DNA from: Anaerolineae bacterium
GTDB lineage: Bacteria > Chloroflexota > Anaerolineae > Aggregatilineales > Phototrophicaceae
Direction of reading: 5' to 3'
Assembly: GCA_022841825.1 (NCBI GenBank)
Contig: JALHQT010000002.1
Location: 248,001 to 312,000 of the forward strand
Length of the DNA: 64,000 nucleotides
A model generated the notes under the pieces. The model saw only the letters and a program-made list of their open reading frames with translations, did not search any database and was not told the DNA's origin. Positions 8,161 through 17,310 of the stretch are shown here, in pieces; positions within the stretch are counted from its first letter, which is position 1, and every line of letters starts with the position of its first letter. The position numbers were made by a program, and so were the translations under genes.

Positions 8161-10599
8161 ATGCCGACGAATCGCTCTGTGTCCCTTCTTTTCATTTTCG
8201 GAGTCCTGCTGATGCTCATGATGCCCACGAACATCCCGCGCGCCGATGCGCAGGAATCCGCTGCGACACGCGAATGGATGCGCAGTGTCAGCGACCGCCT
8301 CGCCGAACGGCGCTACGTGGCGGCGGGCGACCGCGCCTATGTCGTCGGCTTGGCGGATGGCTCTTTCGCGCCGATGGGCTGGCACATTCAGGGGCAGATG
8401 GGCGGCGTGTGGATGAACAGCATCAAGGCGGCGAATGCCTACTGGCTGGCGCTGGATGGCGCGTGGCTGCCGCCTGCCGAGCGCTTCACCGCCGCGCCTG
8501 GCTATGTGCGCTTCGACTATCCCGCGCAGGACGGCGTCGCCATCCACCGCGTCGAGTTCGCGCCCGATGGCTTGCCGGTCGTCCTGATCGGCTTGACGCT
8601 GACCACGCCCGCCGATTTCGCGACGCGCGAGGCAGAGATCACGCTGCACATCCAGAGCAACCTGATGCCGTCTTACCCCTGGGATTGGAGCCAACCCCAG
8701 TCATCCGCTGAATTTAATCGCCCGGACGTGGGCAGCGATGACGCCGCGCGCGGCTGGCTGACGTTCCGCGATCCCGAACAGGCGTGGAACGGCGCTGTCG
8801 GCATGACGGGCGCGGCGGTCACGGGCGCGGTCGGCGAAGACTACTTCGGACCTGTCGAGTCGGCACGGCTGCGTTCGCGGCTGGGCGACGGCATGGGCGG
8901 CGAGCTGCGCGCGCGTATTGCCCTCACGCCGGGGAGCACGATGACCGTCTGGGTCGCCATCGCCGCCTCGCGCGCATCCGAGGACGAGACGCACGCCGCG
9001 CTGGAAGCGGCGCTCTCCGATCCCCAGGCGCTGCTCGACGCCAAGATCGCCGCGCGCATGGCGCTGTTGGCGCGCTCGCGGGTGACGCTGCCGGATGCTG
9101 CGCTCCGCGCGGCGTTCGATTGGGGCAAGCTCAATCTCGCGGATATGCACATGACGGTCACCGATATGCAGGTGCGCGATGTGAACGAGGGGCGCGCCTA
9201 CCCCGCCGAAAGTACGTACATCGCCGAGGTGCGCGGCATTCGCGCGGGCTTCCCGGATTACACCAGCTTCTTCGGCACCGACGGCGCGTACACGGCGTAT
9301 GCGCTGGTGGCATCCGGGCAGTTCGAAGCAGCGATGGATCATCTGCGGGCGTTGCGCGACTTTTCGCGCATCGTCAATGGCGAGACGGGCAAAGTGGTGC
9401 ATGAGGTGACGAACGACGGGTCGGTCTACTACGGCACGAACGCGCACCCCGGCAACACCAACGAGACCGCGCAGTTCGCCATGGCGGTCGATCTGCTCTG
9501 GCGCTGGACGGGTGACCGCGCCTTCATCGACGAGATGTATCCCTTCGTGCGCGACGGGATGCGCTACATCATGACCGAGCTTGACCGCAACGGCGATGGC
9601 TGCCCGGAAGGGCGCGGCATGGTCGAGCGTGAGGGCATGGCACACCAGACGCTCGACGTATCGGCATACACCTGGGCGGCGCTGCGTAGCCTGTCAGTCA
9701 TGGCATATCACCAGAACGACGGCGATACCGCCGACTGGGCGTTTGAAGGGTCTCGGCGTCTTGCATTGGCGTTCGACCACAGCGGTTGGTGGATGGATGA
9801 ACTGCGCCTGTACGCCGACTCGGTCGAAAACTGCGCCAGTGGGGCAGGGCGCAGCCAGCAGTACCATTGGATCAATGCCACGCCGTTTGAGGTGCGGCTC
9901 GCAAGTGACGACCGGGCGGCAGTCATCCTGGCGCAGCTCGAATCGCCGACGTTTTCCGGCGACACGGGCTTGTATCACACGGGCACCGGTGCTGGCGAAG
10001 GTGAGCGGCGCGTCTGGACGCTGCCCAACGCGGTGATGGCGGTCGCGGAAGCGAATTACGGGCGGCTGGGCGACGACCAGGCGCTGCGCTACATGCGCGC
10101 CATCGCCGACGGGATCGGTGTCGAGATGCCCGGCGCGCTGCCGGAGATCCTGCCCAGCCCGGAGTACGACGTGTTCGGCGACCTGAACGCGCGGGCGATG
10201 TTCATGCAGGCGTGGTCGTCGTATGGCGTGCAGTTTCCCATCGTCAACCAGATCCTGGGCGTCACGCCGCTCATGCAGGACGAGCGCGTGAATGTCGTGC
10301 CGCAGCTTCCGCCGGGCTGGGATGCCGCCTCGGTCGAGAATCTGCGCGTCGGCGCGGGCAGCATCGACGTATCTGCTGCGCGCGATGGGATGGTTTACAC
10401 CACGCGGGTGAGCGCGACCTTTGATATTGCGATGACGATTGGGCAGGTGCTGCCCCTCGGCGCTGACGTTGAGTCAGTGTGGGTGAATGGCGAGGCAGCC
10501 GCGTTCGAGCGTTGGGACAGCCCCTACGGCGCGCACATCACGACGCAGCTCGATGGTCGCGCGGGGGAGGCGGTCGAGATGGTGATCAGCATGCGGTAA
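8161..10599 (+). CDS. Secreted six-hairpin glycosidase-like protein
   Basis: This 812-residue protein begins with a clear signal peptide (MPTNRSVSLLFIFGVLLML, cleavage near ADAQE), so it acts outside the cytoplasm. The N-terminal 280 residues look like a beta-sandwich. The central part (about 320-640) has the repeating helices and acidic and aromatic motifs of an (alpha/alpha)6 toroid as in glycogen debranching and glucoamylase-like enzymes (TSFFGTDGAYTAYAL, NTNETAQFAMAVDLLWRWTGD, LDRNGDGCPEGRGMVE, LDVSAYTWAALRSL). The C-terminal 100 residues resemble the beta-strand domain that closes such enzymes. The likely role is hydrolysis of an external oligo- or polysaccharide; the substrate is unknown. 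Upstream codons are repeat sequence, so I chose ATG 8161. Confidence 0.75.
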   Translation: MPTNRSVSLLFIFGVLLMLMMPTNIPRADAQESAATREWMRSVSDRLAERRYVAAGDRAYVVGLADGSFAPMGWHIQGQMGGVWMNSIKAANAYWLALDGAWLPPAERFTAAPGYVRFDYPAQDGVAIHRVEFAPDGLPVVLIGLTLTTPADFATREAEITLHIQSNLMPSYPWDWSQPQSSAEFNRPDVGSDDAARGWLTFRDPEQAWNGAVGMTGAAVTGAVGEDYFGPVESARLRSRLGDGMGGELRARIALTPGSTMTVWVAIAASRASEDETHAALEAALSDPQALLDAKIAARMALLARSRVTLPDAALRAAFDWGKLNLADMHMTVTDMQVRDVNEGRAYPAESTYIAEVRGIRAGFPDYTSFFGTDGAYTAYALVASGQFEAAMDHLRALRDFSRIVNGETGKVVHEVTNDGSVYYGTNAHPGNTNETAQFAMAVDLLWRWTGDRAFIDEMYPFVRDGMRYIMTELDRNGDGCPEGRGMVEREGMAHQTLDVSAYTWAALRSLSVMAYHQNDGDTADWAFEGSRRLALAFDHSGWWMDELRLYADSVENCASGAGRSQQYHWINATPFEVRLASDDRAAVILAQLESPTFSGDTGLYHTGTGAGEGERRVWTLPNAVMAVAEANYGRLGDDQALRYMRAIADGIGVEMPGALPEILPSPEYDVFGDLNARAMFMQAWSSYGVQFPIVNQILGVTPLMQDERVNVVPQLPPGWDAASVENLRVGAGSIDVSAARDGMVYTTRVSATFDIAMTIGQVLPLGADVESVWVNGEAAAFERWDSPYGAHITTQLDGRAGEAVEMVISMR

Positions 10600-10678
10600 A
10601 ACGGCGCACCGCGTAGAACTCGCGCCAGACTTCGACATACAATAGAGGTCGCTTCTTCTCCTCCGAAAGCTGTCCGTT

Positions 10679-12625
10679 ATGTCCTGGCGCGCGTTCCTCT
10701 CCTATTCCCGGCAGCAGTACCATTTCGCAGAATCGCTGGCGCTGACGCTGCAAAACAAGGGCGTCGCGCTCTGGTTCGACGTGCAGCAGTTGGAGCCGGG
10801 GTCGGACTGGAAGGCGGACATCGAGGATGGGCTGACGCGCTCGGACATGGTGCTGCTGCTGGCGTCGAAGGCGGCGCTGGCATCGCCCTATGTCGAACGC
10901 GAATGGCGGCACGCGCTGGAACGCCGCAAGATCGTGATCGTCGGCGTGATCGAGGCGGTGCGCATCCCGCGCGACCTGCGCGCCATGCCGATCCTCGACC
11001 TGTGCGGCGACTTCAACCGTGCGACTGATCATCTCGTCGCCCAGCTCCAGCAGCCTCATCCTCCGCGTCCTGTCGCGGCATGGCGGACGCGCCTCGCGCC
11101 CGGCGTCAACCGCATGGCGCGGGCGCTGCTCGTGCGCGACCTTCAGCGGGTGCTTGGCGCGCTGCTCCTCAGCCTGATCGCGCTGGCGTTCTTCGTCTAC
11201 AGCTCGCTCGTCCGTCTCGTCATCGACGGGACGCCCCTGCTGATGAACCAGGTGATGGAGGACTGGGGACGCCCCGACCGCTACAATCCCGATCTCTCTC
11301 AAGTTGCGCCCTGGGTCTTCATCCTCATCGTCGTCGCGCTGCTGCTCAATCTGGTGCGCGTCGTCTCGCGGCTGGAGCTGCTGCCTTTCGTCGCCCGCAG
11401 ATTCGACTATAACAGCCTCAGCACGACGCCCAACATCGCGCCGGGCATGATCGTGCTCTACTGGGCGGCGTTGGCGGCGGGGCATTTCGACTTCATGCGC
11501 GGCTTCTTTGACCCGCGCGGCGTGCCGCCCATCGACCTTGGGCTGCTCATCTTCACGGGCGCGGGGATCATCCTGTTGGCGGTGCTGCCCTGGGTGAGTA
11601 AGCGCCTCGCCCCGCGCCACCCTGACCCGGACATCGTGCGCTTCGCCGAGCTGGGCAAGGTGCCGACGCAGTGGCGCGCGCACGTCAACGGCGCCGTCGC
11701 GGGAGCAACCTATGCACCGCAGCGCGCGGCGCAGGGGAGCCTGACCATGCACCTGTACGCCGAGCCGAGCGACGAGGACGTGGTCGAGGCGCTGCGCCCG
11801 CTGGTCGAGCAGATGGGCGGGCAGTTCGTCGCCGATGGGGCACCGGCGCATTATGATCTGCTTGTCCTGAGTCACGCCAGCCGACTGGAGCGCGTCCGTG
11901 CCGCGCTGGGCGGCAACGAAGGCGTGCTCGGCATCCTCGCCTCGCGCTGCACGATTCCGAATGAACTTCAGCAGCTGCGCAATTTTCAGTTGGTCGATTT
12001 CTCACGCCGCGACTCCGACTCGCTGATCGCGGCGCTTGGCTTGTTGACGGCAGCCACCGACGCCGAGCGGATGCAGATGCAAGCCTATCGCGATCCGGTC
12101 AGCTTGACCCGCGTCGCCGCACCTGGCATCGTGGCGACGCTGGCGAATGGGCTGCTGGCGCTGGCGCTGCTCTGCCTGGTGGTGATCGGGCTGTACTGGG
12201 CATCGGGGGTGACGGGCGGCGCGCTTGTCATCGACGCGGCGGCGTTGGGTGGCAGCGCGCTTCCCCTCTTCGCCGCTGCCTTCGCCGCCCTGCGTGGGCG
12301 GGCGCTGCTGCCGCGCCCGCTCCTGGTCGCGCTGGCGTTCGCGCCGCTGATAGTGATCGCCGCGAGCGCCTTTACGTTGCCCGCGCAGGTGACGCTGTTT
12401 GGTACGACCGTCGCGCTCTATCCGCAGGGCGTGCTGGCGCTGCTGGGCGCGGCGGGACTGGTGACAGGCGGCTTCGTCATCCCGCTGATGCGCAGTCCGG
12501 GTGCGCTTGTGCCGTTTGGGCGCGCGGTGTTCGGGATGCCGCCGCTGGCGATCAATCCGCTGGCGGTGCTGGGCTGGGTGCTCGCCGCGCTGGCGTTTGC
12601 AGGGCTGATAGTGAGAGGCGAGTAG
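10679..12625 (+). CDS. Multipass membrane protein with N-terminal TIR domain and second TIR-like domain
   Basis: This 648-residue protein opens with a TIR domain at residues 3-125 (FLSYSRQQYHFAES, GVALWFDVQQLEPGSDWKADIEDGL, SPYVEREW). At the position of the TIR NADase glutamate there is D47. Membrane segments follow at about 158-180, 208-228, 253-272 and 285-305. A soluble segment at about 345-460 (MHLYAEPSDEDVVEALRPLVEQMGG, YDLLVLSHASRLERVRAAL) has the strand-helix rhythm of a second, degenerate TIR or flavodoxin-like domain. Five to six more helices end the protein. A sensor or effector that alters the membrane on a cytoplasmic signal is plausible but not shown. It stands alone, 79 bp after the glycosidase-like gene, with a weak ribosome binding site. 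Confidence 0.82.
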   Translation: MSWRAFLSYSRQQYHFAESLALTLQNKGVALWFDVQQLEPGSDWKADIEDGLTRSDMVLLLASKAALASPYVEREWRHALERRKIVIVGVIEAVRIPRDLRAMPILDLCGDFNRATDHLVAQLQQPHPPRPVAAWRTRLAPGVNRMARALLVRDLQRVLGALLLSLIALAFFVYSSLVRLVIDGTPLLMNQVMEDWGRPDRYNPDLSQVAPWVFILIVVALLLNLVRVVSRLELLPFVARRFDYNSLSTTPNIAPGMIVLYWAALAAGHFDFMRGFFDPRGVPPIDLGLLIFTGAGIILLAVLPWVSKRLAPRHPDPDIVRFAELGKVPTQWRAHVNGAVAGATYAPQRAAQGSLTMHLYAEPSDEDVVEALRPLVEQMGGQFVADGAPAHYDLLVLSHASRLERVRAALGGNEGVLGILASRCTIPNELQQLRNFQLVDFSRRDSDSLIAALGLLTAATDAERMQMQAYRDPVSLTRVAAPGIVATLANGLLALALLCLVVIGLYWASGVTGGALVIDAAALGGSALPLFAAAFAALRGRALLPRPLLVALAFAPLIVIAASAFTLPAQVTLFGTTVALYPQGVLALLGAAGLVTGGFVIPLMRSPGALVPFGRAVFGMPPLAINPLAVLGWVLAALAFAGLIVRGE

Positions 12626-12688
12626 AGCAGCGGCTCGAATACTCGTCTTGCCCTCATCACCCGCTAAAGCGAATCAGCGTGGTGACGA

Positions 12689-12694
12689 TATAAT
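12689..12694 (+). promoter_or_regulatory. TATAAT -10 box placed for a leaderless transcript
   Basis: A perfect TATAAT ends eight bases before the ATG at 12702. Transcription would therefore start at or next to the start codon, giving a leaderless mRNA. No ribosome binding site precedes this gene, in agreement. No good -35 box is visible. The call is tentative because a six-base AT-rich box can occur by chance. Confidence 0.35.
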
Positions 12695-12701
12695 CGCATC
12701 C

Positions 12702-13499
12702 ATGAACACGCTGCCCTTCCACTATGAAATCCTCTCCCGCGTGCCCGCTGGCGAGGCGCACGCGACGCCGCTGCTGTTCGTGCATGGCGCATGGTGCGCC
12801 GCCTGGGTGTGGGATGAGCACTTCCTGCCCTATTTCGCCGAGCGCGGCTACGCGGCGCACGCCCTCAGCCTGCGCGGGCACGGCACGAGCTGGGGCACCT
12901 CGTATCTGGCGCGCATCGACGACTACCTGGCGGATGTGGCGCTGGTGGCGCGCACGCTGCCCGCGCCGCCTGTGCTGATCGGGCATTCGATGGGCGGCTT
13001 CCTGGCGCAAAAGTACGCCGAGCGCTACGGCGCGCGGGCGCTCGTCCTGCTGGCGTCGGTGCCGCCGCAGGGGGCGCTCCGCTCGATCCTGCACACCATC
13101 GCCCGCCAACCGCTGGATGCCGTGCGGGCGCTGGCGGCGCTCAACACGCGGGCATTCCTTGATACGCCGGAGAAGGCGCGCCATCATCTCTATTCGCGCA
13201 CGATGCCGGAGGCGCAGCTCCAGCGTTACGCCGCGCGTATCGAAGACGAGTCAGCGTTGTGGCTGCTCGACATCGCGGGGCTGTCGCTGCCGAAGGTCGA
13301 ACGGATCAAGTCACCTGTGCTGGTGCTGGGCGCGGCGGAGGATACGCTCTTCACGCAGGCGGAGGTTCAGGCGACGGCAGCGGCATACAACGCCGACTGC
13401 TTCGTGCTGCCCAACATGGCGCACAACATGATGCTGGAGTCGGGCTGGGCGGACGCAGCGGACATCATCGCGCGCTGGCTACGTGCCCAGGGTATTTAG
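12702..13499 (+). CDS. Alpha/beta hydrolase
   Basis: This 265-residue protein has the alpha/beta hydrolase fold with a full triad: nucleophile S96 in GHSMGG (94-99), D214 in GAAEDTLF and H241 in NMAHNMML. The oxyanion loop FVHGAWCAAWVWDE lies near residue 30. Proteins with this HGAW motif include esterases, lipases and plant hydroxynitrile lyase/methylesterase relatives; the substrate cannot be told. It is soluble and cytoplasmic, with a short cap. The frame runs upstream, but ATG 12702 gives the standard N-terminus and follows a -10 box directly. It is followed after 27 bases by the Uma2-type gene on the same strand. Confidence 0.85.
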   Translation: MNTLPFHYEILSRVPAGEAHATPLLFVHGAWCAAWVWDEHFLPYFAERGYAAHALSLRGHGTSWGTSYLARIDDYLADVALVARTLPAPPVLIGHSMGGFLAQKYAERYGARALVLLASVPPQGALRSILHTIARQPLDAVRALAALNTRAFLDTPEKARHHLYSRTMPEAQLQRYAARIEDESALWLLDIAGLSLPKVERIKSPVLVLGAAEDTLFTQAEVQATAAAYNADCFVLPNMAHNMMLESGWADAADIIARWLRAQGI

Positions 13500-13526
13500 C
13501 CTTATAATGATGATGAATCTGCCCGG

Positions 13527-14117
13527 ATGAATGGGAGCGCAGCACCGATGGCTGTTCGTGAGCGCATGACTATAGACGAGTTCGACCGCTTCATCACGCG
13601 CGATGAAAACGCCGACCACCTTTACGAGCTGATTCATGGGGAGATCGTCGAGAAGATGCCCACCTTGCAGCACGGCTTCGTCGCAGCGCTGATCGGTGCG
13701 CTGCTCAATCTCTACCTGCTCAAGCATGATATTGGCAATGTGTATGTCGAGGGGCGCTACCGGGCACCCAACGACCCCTACAATGACCGCCTGCCCGATG
13801 TGTCGTTCGTCGCTTACGCCAGCGATAAGCCGATGGTGGCAGAAGGCGCGGCACCCTTCATCCCGGATCTTGCCGTCGAGATTCATTCGCCGGGCGATTC
13901 ACTCAAAGCGATGGGCGAGAAGGCGCAGTTCTACCTGCTGCACGGCTGCAAAATGGTCTGGCTGGTCTACCCGCAGAAGCGGGTCATCGAAGTGCTGACG
14001 CCGGAGGATCGTGACATTCTCACGGAGATTGGCATCCTGGACGGTGGCGATGTGCTGCCGGGCTTCCACGTCCCGGTGCGCGCGTGCTTCGAAAGGCTTG
14101 CGGTCACGTTTACGTGA
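13527..14117 (+). CDS. Uma2-family (DUF820) endonuclease-like protein
   Basis: This 196-residue protein belongs to the Uma2/DUF820 family, a PD-(D/E)XK nuclease fold common in cyanobacteria and Chloroflexota. The family pattern is clear: N-terminal TIDEFDRF and YELIHGEIVEKMP, then LPDVSFV, the core DLAVEIHSPGDS and EKAQFYLLHGCKMVWLVYP. The Asp of LPDVSF and the D/E of DLAVEI are the probable metal-binding residues. The biological role of the family is unsettled; copies are often many per genome and near mobile DNA. ATG 13527 is the first start; ATG 13548 (MAVRERMT) would fit the family length equally well. A TATAAT at 13503-13508 lies upstream. Confidence 0.88.
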   Translation: MNGSAAPMAVRERMTIDEFDRFITRDENADHLYELIHGEIVEKMPTLQHGFVAALIGALLNLYLLKHDIGNVYVEGRYRAPNDPYNDRLPDVSFVAYASDKPMVAEGAAPFIPDLAVEIHSPGDSLKAMGEKAQFYLLHGCKMVWLVYPQKRVIEVLTPEDRDILTEIGILDGGDVLPGFHVPVRACFERLAVTFT

Positions 14118-14120
14118 TGG

Positions 14121-15437
14121 CTACTCTTCCCGATTCCCATAAATCTTCGTCGTGCGCTGGATCGTCCGGTAGGTCAGGTCGAGCACGTCGGCGTCCTTCT
14201 CCGGCACGTCCGGCTCACGCTCCTTGAGCGCGGGCAGCAGATAACTCACCTTCTCATCCTGGATCTCGCCGGGCATCAGCACCTTGTCGTTGATGATCAC
14301 ACCGCCCAGGATCAGCGGCAGATACGCGCGCTCGAAGTCCATCCCGCCCTGCTCCAGGGCGCGCACGATGCTGTCGCCGTAGCGCGCGATGTCGTCCTCG
14401 TCGCCCATGATCTGCCCGCTGATCGTACTCACCAGATCGAAGCTGTACGTGACAGCGTCGCGCAGGAGCGGCAGGTACAACCGTGAACCCAGCAGCTTAA
14501 TCACATTGTCTGCCGCACGTTCGTTGCGGGCGATCATGCGCAGGTAGGTCGCCATCCAGCGCGGCAGCGTCAGCTTGCGAGTCGGGTCTTTGCGCGCGTT
14601 GGCGAGCAGCGGCTCGATGGCATATATTCCCGCCGCCTGATACCCATGCCCACGTTCACGCGGGGCGGCATATTCGAGGATGATCGTCATGATCTTGGTG
14701 ATCAATGCGGCTTCCGCATCCTTGAGCGGATAACCCGCCGCTTCGTAGCGCGCCAGCGTCGCCTCCATCAGCGCGGGATAGATGATGCCGCGCTTGAGCT
14801 GCGGGAAGACGCGCGAAATGAGCAGCTCGCCGTAGTGCGCCAGCACCATCCGGTCGTCGCCATCGGCAAGCGACCAGAGCGTGATCCATTCGGGCTTGAG
14901 TTCCGGCGGCAGCGCCGGACGGGGCGCGCCGATGGTGATCGTCGTCTCCAGCGCGCTGCGCATACGCACTTTCGTCATGCTGAACGCCAGCCCGCGCAGG
15001 GTATCAAAATGCGCGCGTGCCTCCTCGCTCAACATGGCAATCGTGAAGCTGCCGCTCTCGCCGCGCAGCTTTCCAGCGTTCCCCGGCGCTTTCACGCCAA
15101 TGTCGACCGTCAGTTTGTAATCCCCCGGTGCGGCATCGGAGAGCGTAGCCACAGGAATGATCATGCAGCCGACCTCGCCCGGCTGGATGGCGATGACGGG
15201 TTTGCTGCGTGGGGCGAGGAACTTTCCCTTTTGCTTGCGGGCATCCTGTTCCGGCAGGTTCAACGCGGCGACGAGATCGACCGTCGCATCCGACGTGTTC
15301 TGCGCCAGCAGCACGATCTCGAATGCCCTGCCTGCCGGGACTTCTGCCGGGCGGGTCGCCAGCGCGCATTGCAGTACGCCAAACGCCGCACGCGACCCGG
15401 ATGCCAGGGCACCGAGGACATCGGGATAGGGATTCAC
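14121..15437 (-). CDS. Uncharacterised 438-residue protein coupled to hisS
   Basis: I do not recognise this protein. Residues about 20-135 form a beta-rich, Ig/CARDB-like domain (FEIVLLAQNTSDATVDLV, PGEVGCMIIPVATLSDAAPGDYKLTVDIGV). The rest is helical with conserved-looking acidic and aromatic residues (EWITLWSLADGDDRM, LLANARKDPTRKLTLPRWMATYLRMIARNE). No signal peptide or membrane helix is present, so it is probably cytoplasmic. Its ATG at 15437 overlaps the stop of hisS (ends 15434) by four bases, so the two are translationally coupled. This ties its expression to hisS; a link to translation is inference only. It ends three bases from the convergent Uma2 gene. Confidence 0.75.
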   Translation of the reverse strand: MNPYPDVLGALASGSRAAFGVLQCALATRPAEVPAGRAFEIVLLAQNTSDATVDLVAALNLPEQDARKQKGKFLAPRSKPVIAIQPGEVGCMIIPVATLSDAAPGDYKLTVDIGVKAPGNAGKLRGESGSFTIAMLSEEARAHFDTLRGLAFSMTKVRMRSALETTITIGAPRPALPPELKPEWITLWSLADGDDRMVLAHYGELLISRVFPQLKRGIIYPALMEATLARYEAAGYPLKDAEAALITKIMTIILEYAAPRERGHGYQAAGIYAIEPLLANARKDPTRKLTLPRWMATYLRMIARNERAADNVIKLLGSRLYLPLLRDAVTYSFDLVSTISGQIMGDEDDIARYGDSIVRALEQGGMDFERAYLPLILGGVIINDKVLMPGEIQDEKVSYLLPALKEREPDVPEKDADVLDLTYRTIQRTTKIYGNREE

Positions 15438-16762
15438 AGCAGTTCGCTCACCGCCGCCGCAGCGTCCGCGCGCGCGACAACCCGCTCCGCGCCATCGCGC
15501 AGGCGCTTGAGCTTGACCGTGCCCGCGGCAATCTCCTCCGCGCCGAGCAGCGCCACGACCGGGATGCCCTTCTTATCCGCATAACCGATCTGCTTACCGA
15601 CGCCCTTGTCCTGCATATACAGCTCGGTGCGCACGCCCGCCGCGCGCAGCTCCGCCGCCAGCCCGCTCGACGCGGCGCGCGTGTCCTCGCCGAACACGGC
15701 GACCATCACCTGCAAGACCGTACCGCCGATGCCGGGCGGGTATAAGCCGAGGATGTCCATCACGTCGATGATGCGCTCGATGCCGAGCGAGATGCCGGTC
15801 GTCGGGATCGTCTCGCCCCGGAACATGCCGACCAGGTCGTCGTAGCGCCCGCCGCCCATGATGCTGCCCAGGTTCGGCTCGGTCACGACGCCCTCGAAGA
15901 TCGGACCCGTGTAGTAGCCCAAACCGCGCACCATCGTGAAGTCGAACTCGTAGTGTTCGGCGGGCACGTCCAGTTCCGCCAGGAAGCGCGCCACATCGCG
16001 CAGCTCGGCGATGCCCGCCTGCCCCGCCTCGAAATCGCCCATGATGCCCGCGACATAATCCAACTGCTGCGTGCCCGGCTGCTTGGTGGTGACGAGGGCA
16101 AGGATTTTGGTGGCGATGTCGTCGGCGATGCCGCGCTCACGTAGCTCTTTCGCTACACCGTCCGCGCCAACCTTATCGAACTTGTCGATGCTGCGATACA
16201 GGTTCGCCAGCGGTTCGCCCTCCAGCCCGGCGTACTGCCCGATGGCGGTCAGCAGCTTGCGGTTGTTGATCTTGACGACGAACTGCGGGAAGCCGAGCTT
16301 TTTCAGCGCCGTCACCACCAGCGACACCACCTCGGCATCCGCCTGCATGGTGGCGATGCCCGCGATGTCGGCGTCGCACTGGTAGAACTCGCGATAGCGC
16401 CCGCGCTGCGGACGTTCCGCGCGCCATACGGGCGAGAGCTGGTAGCGCTTGAAGGGCAGCGAGATGTCGTTCTGGTACTGCCCGACGACGCGCGCCAGCG
16501 GCACCGTCAGATCGTAGCGCAGCGACAGCTCCTCTTTGCCCTCGGTGTGTTTGGCGTTGTAGATCAGCTTGTCGGCGTCTTCGCCATACTTGCCCATCAG
16601 CGTCTCGGTCAGTTCGAGCGACGGCGTTTGCAGCGGCTCGAAGCCGTAGAGGTGGAAGACCTCGCGGACGATCCCGAAGACGTATTCGCGCTTGATCATC
16701 TGTGCGGGCAGGAAATCGCGCATCCCTTTGGGCAGGCGCGGCTCGATCTTCGGCTTGGGCAT
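15434..16762 (-). CDS. hisS: Histidine--tRNA ligase
   Basis: This 442-residue class II synthetase joins histidine to tRNA-His. The start MPKPKIEPRLPKGMRDFLP is typical of the family. The HisRS motifs RYDLTVPLARVV (motif 2 region), GLGYYTGPIFEGV (histidine A loop) and GISLGIERI (motif 3) are all present, and the C-terminal anticodon-binding domain ends the protein (LYMQDKGVGKQIGYADKKGIPVVALLG). ATG 16762 is preceded by AGGAGT at a spacing of seven bases, so the 26 extra codons of the longer frame are rejected. It is upstream partner of an unknown gene with a four-base overlap. Length and motifs are complete; nothing is missing. Confidence 0.97.
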   Translation of the reverse strand: MPKPKIEPRLPKGMRDFLPAQMIKREYVFGIVREVFHLYGFEPLQTPSLELTETLMGKYGEDADKLIYNAKHTEGKEELSLRYDLTVPLARVVGQYQNDISLPFKRYQLSPVWRAERPQRGRYREFYQCDADIAGIATMQADAEVVSLVVTALKKLGFPQFVVKINNRKLLTAIGQYAGLEGEPLANLYRSIDKFDKVGADGVAKELRERGIADDIATKILALVTTKQPGTQQLDYVAGIMGDFEAGQAGIAELRDVARFLAELDVPAEHYEFDFTMVRGLGYYTGPIFEGVVTEPNLGSIMGGGRYDDLVGMFRGETIPTTGISLGIERIIDVMDILGLYPPGIGGTVLQVMVAVFGEDTRAASSGLAAELRAAGVRTELYMQDKGVGKQIGYADKKGIPVVALLGAEEIAAGTVKLKRLRDGAERVVARADAAAAVSELL

Positions 16763-16792
16763 GACAGGACTCCTAAAGATACTGCGTTCGCC

Positions 16793-16925
16793 ATCCCCCG
16801 CCGACGGCTCAAGCGCGTCGGCTAGCCCTATCAAGCGCACTAAAGGCGCTCTGAAAAAGCAGTCTGCGCCGATAGCCCCTTCAGTGGGCTTGATCGTTGT
16901 AGCCGAACCGCTTGAGCGGTCGGCG
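16793..16925. repeat. Palindromes in the leader of hisS
   Basis: The 261-base gap between hisS and the small membrane gene carries repeat palindromes: an imperfect one at about 16798-16820 (arms GACGGC / GCGTCGG around CTCAAG), another at about 16873-16890 (AGCCCC-TTCAG-TGGGCT, imperfect) and ACCGCT-TG-AGCGGT at 16907-16920, flanked by GTAGCCGA. These lie within the likely 5' leader of hisS. No T-box was recognised and no gene is present. Confidence 0.65.
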
Positions 16926-17023
16926 ATGGCAGCGGGTAAGGATCATGACTTTACGACAATAGCGCTGTATTGTACGTGGGGAGACGGATTTGGGGTACTC
17001 TGGATGCGCAACCCGTCAACCTT

Positions 17024-17230
17024 TCAATCGATGTACGGCACCACCCACGTCAGCAGGGCGAACAGCACGCCGAAGACGACCGCCATCACGAGCAGGCTGT
17101 TGAGCGCGAAACTGACCTGTGCCGCGCTGCCCGCGAGCCGCGCATGCCGCTCGATGCGGAGCAAGGCAAGCAATCCGACCACAGCGACAAGCGCCGCTGC
17201 ACCAGCAATGAAAGCTGCGGTGGGGAGCAT
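17024..17230 (-). CDS. Small membrane protein, 68 residues
   Basis: This short protein has two predicted membrane helices: residues 5-25 (AAFIAGAAALVAVVGLLALL) and 42-66 (ALNSLLVMAVVFGVLFALLTWV), joined by a basic stretch RIERHAR. It ends in PYID. The start at 17230 is well supported by GAGGAG seven bases upstream. It is monocistronic: the neighbours on this strand are separated by repeat DNA on both sides. No family was recognised, and small two-helix proteins of this type are common and poorly known. The clear start site and helix pattern are the evidence that it is real. Confidence 0.72.
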   Translation of the reverse strand: MLPTAAFIAGAAALVAVVGLLALLRIERHARLAGSAAQVSFALNSLLVMAVVFGVLFALLTWVVPYID

Positions 17231-17310
17231 GATGATTCTCCTCGTTCACCGTTGTGTCCATCTGCTACCGCCGACGGCTGAAGCGCCAATACGGTAGGGA
17301 TAAGGACTGC

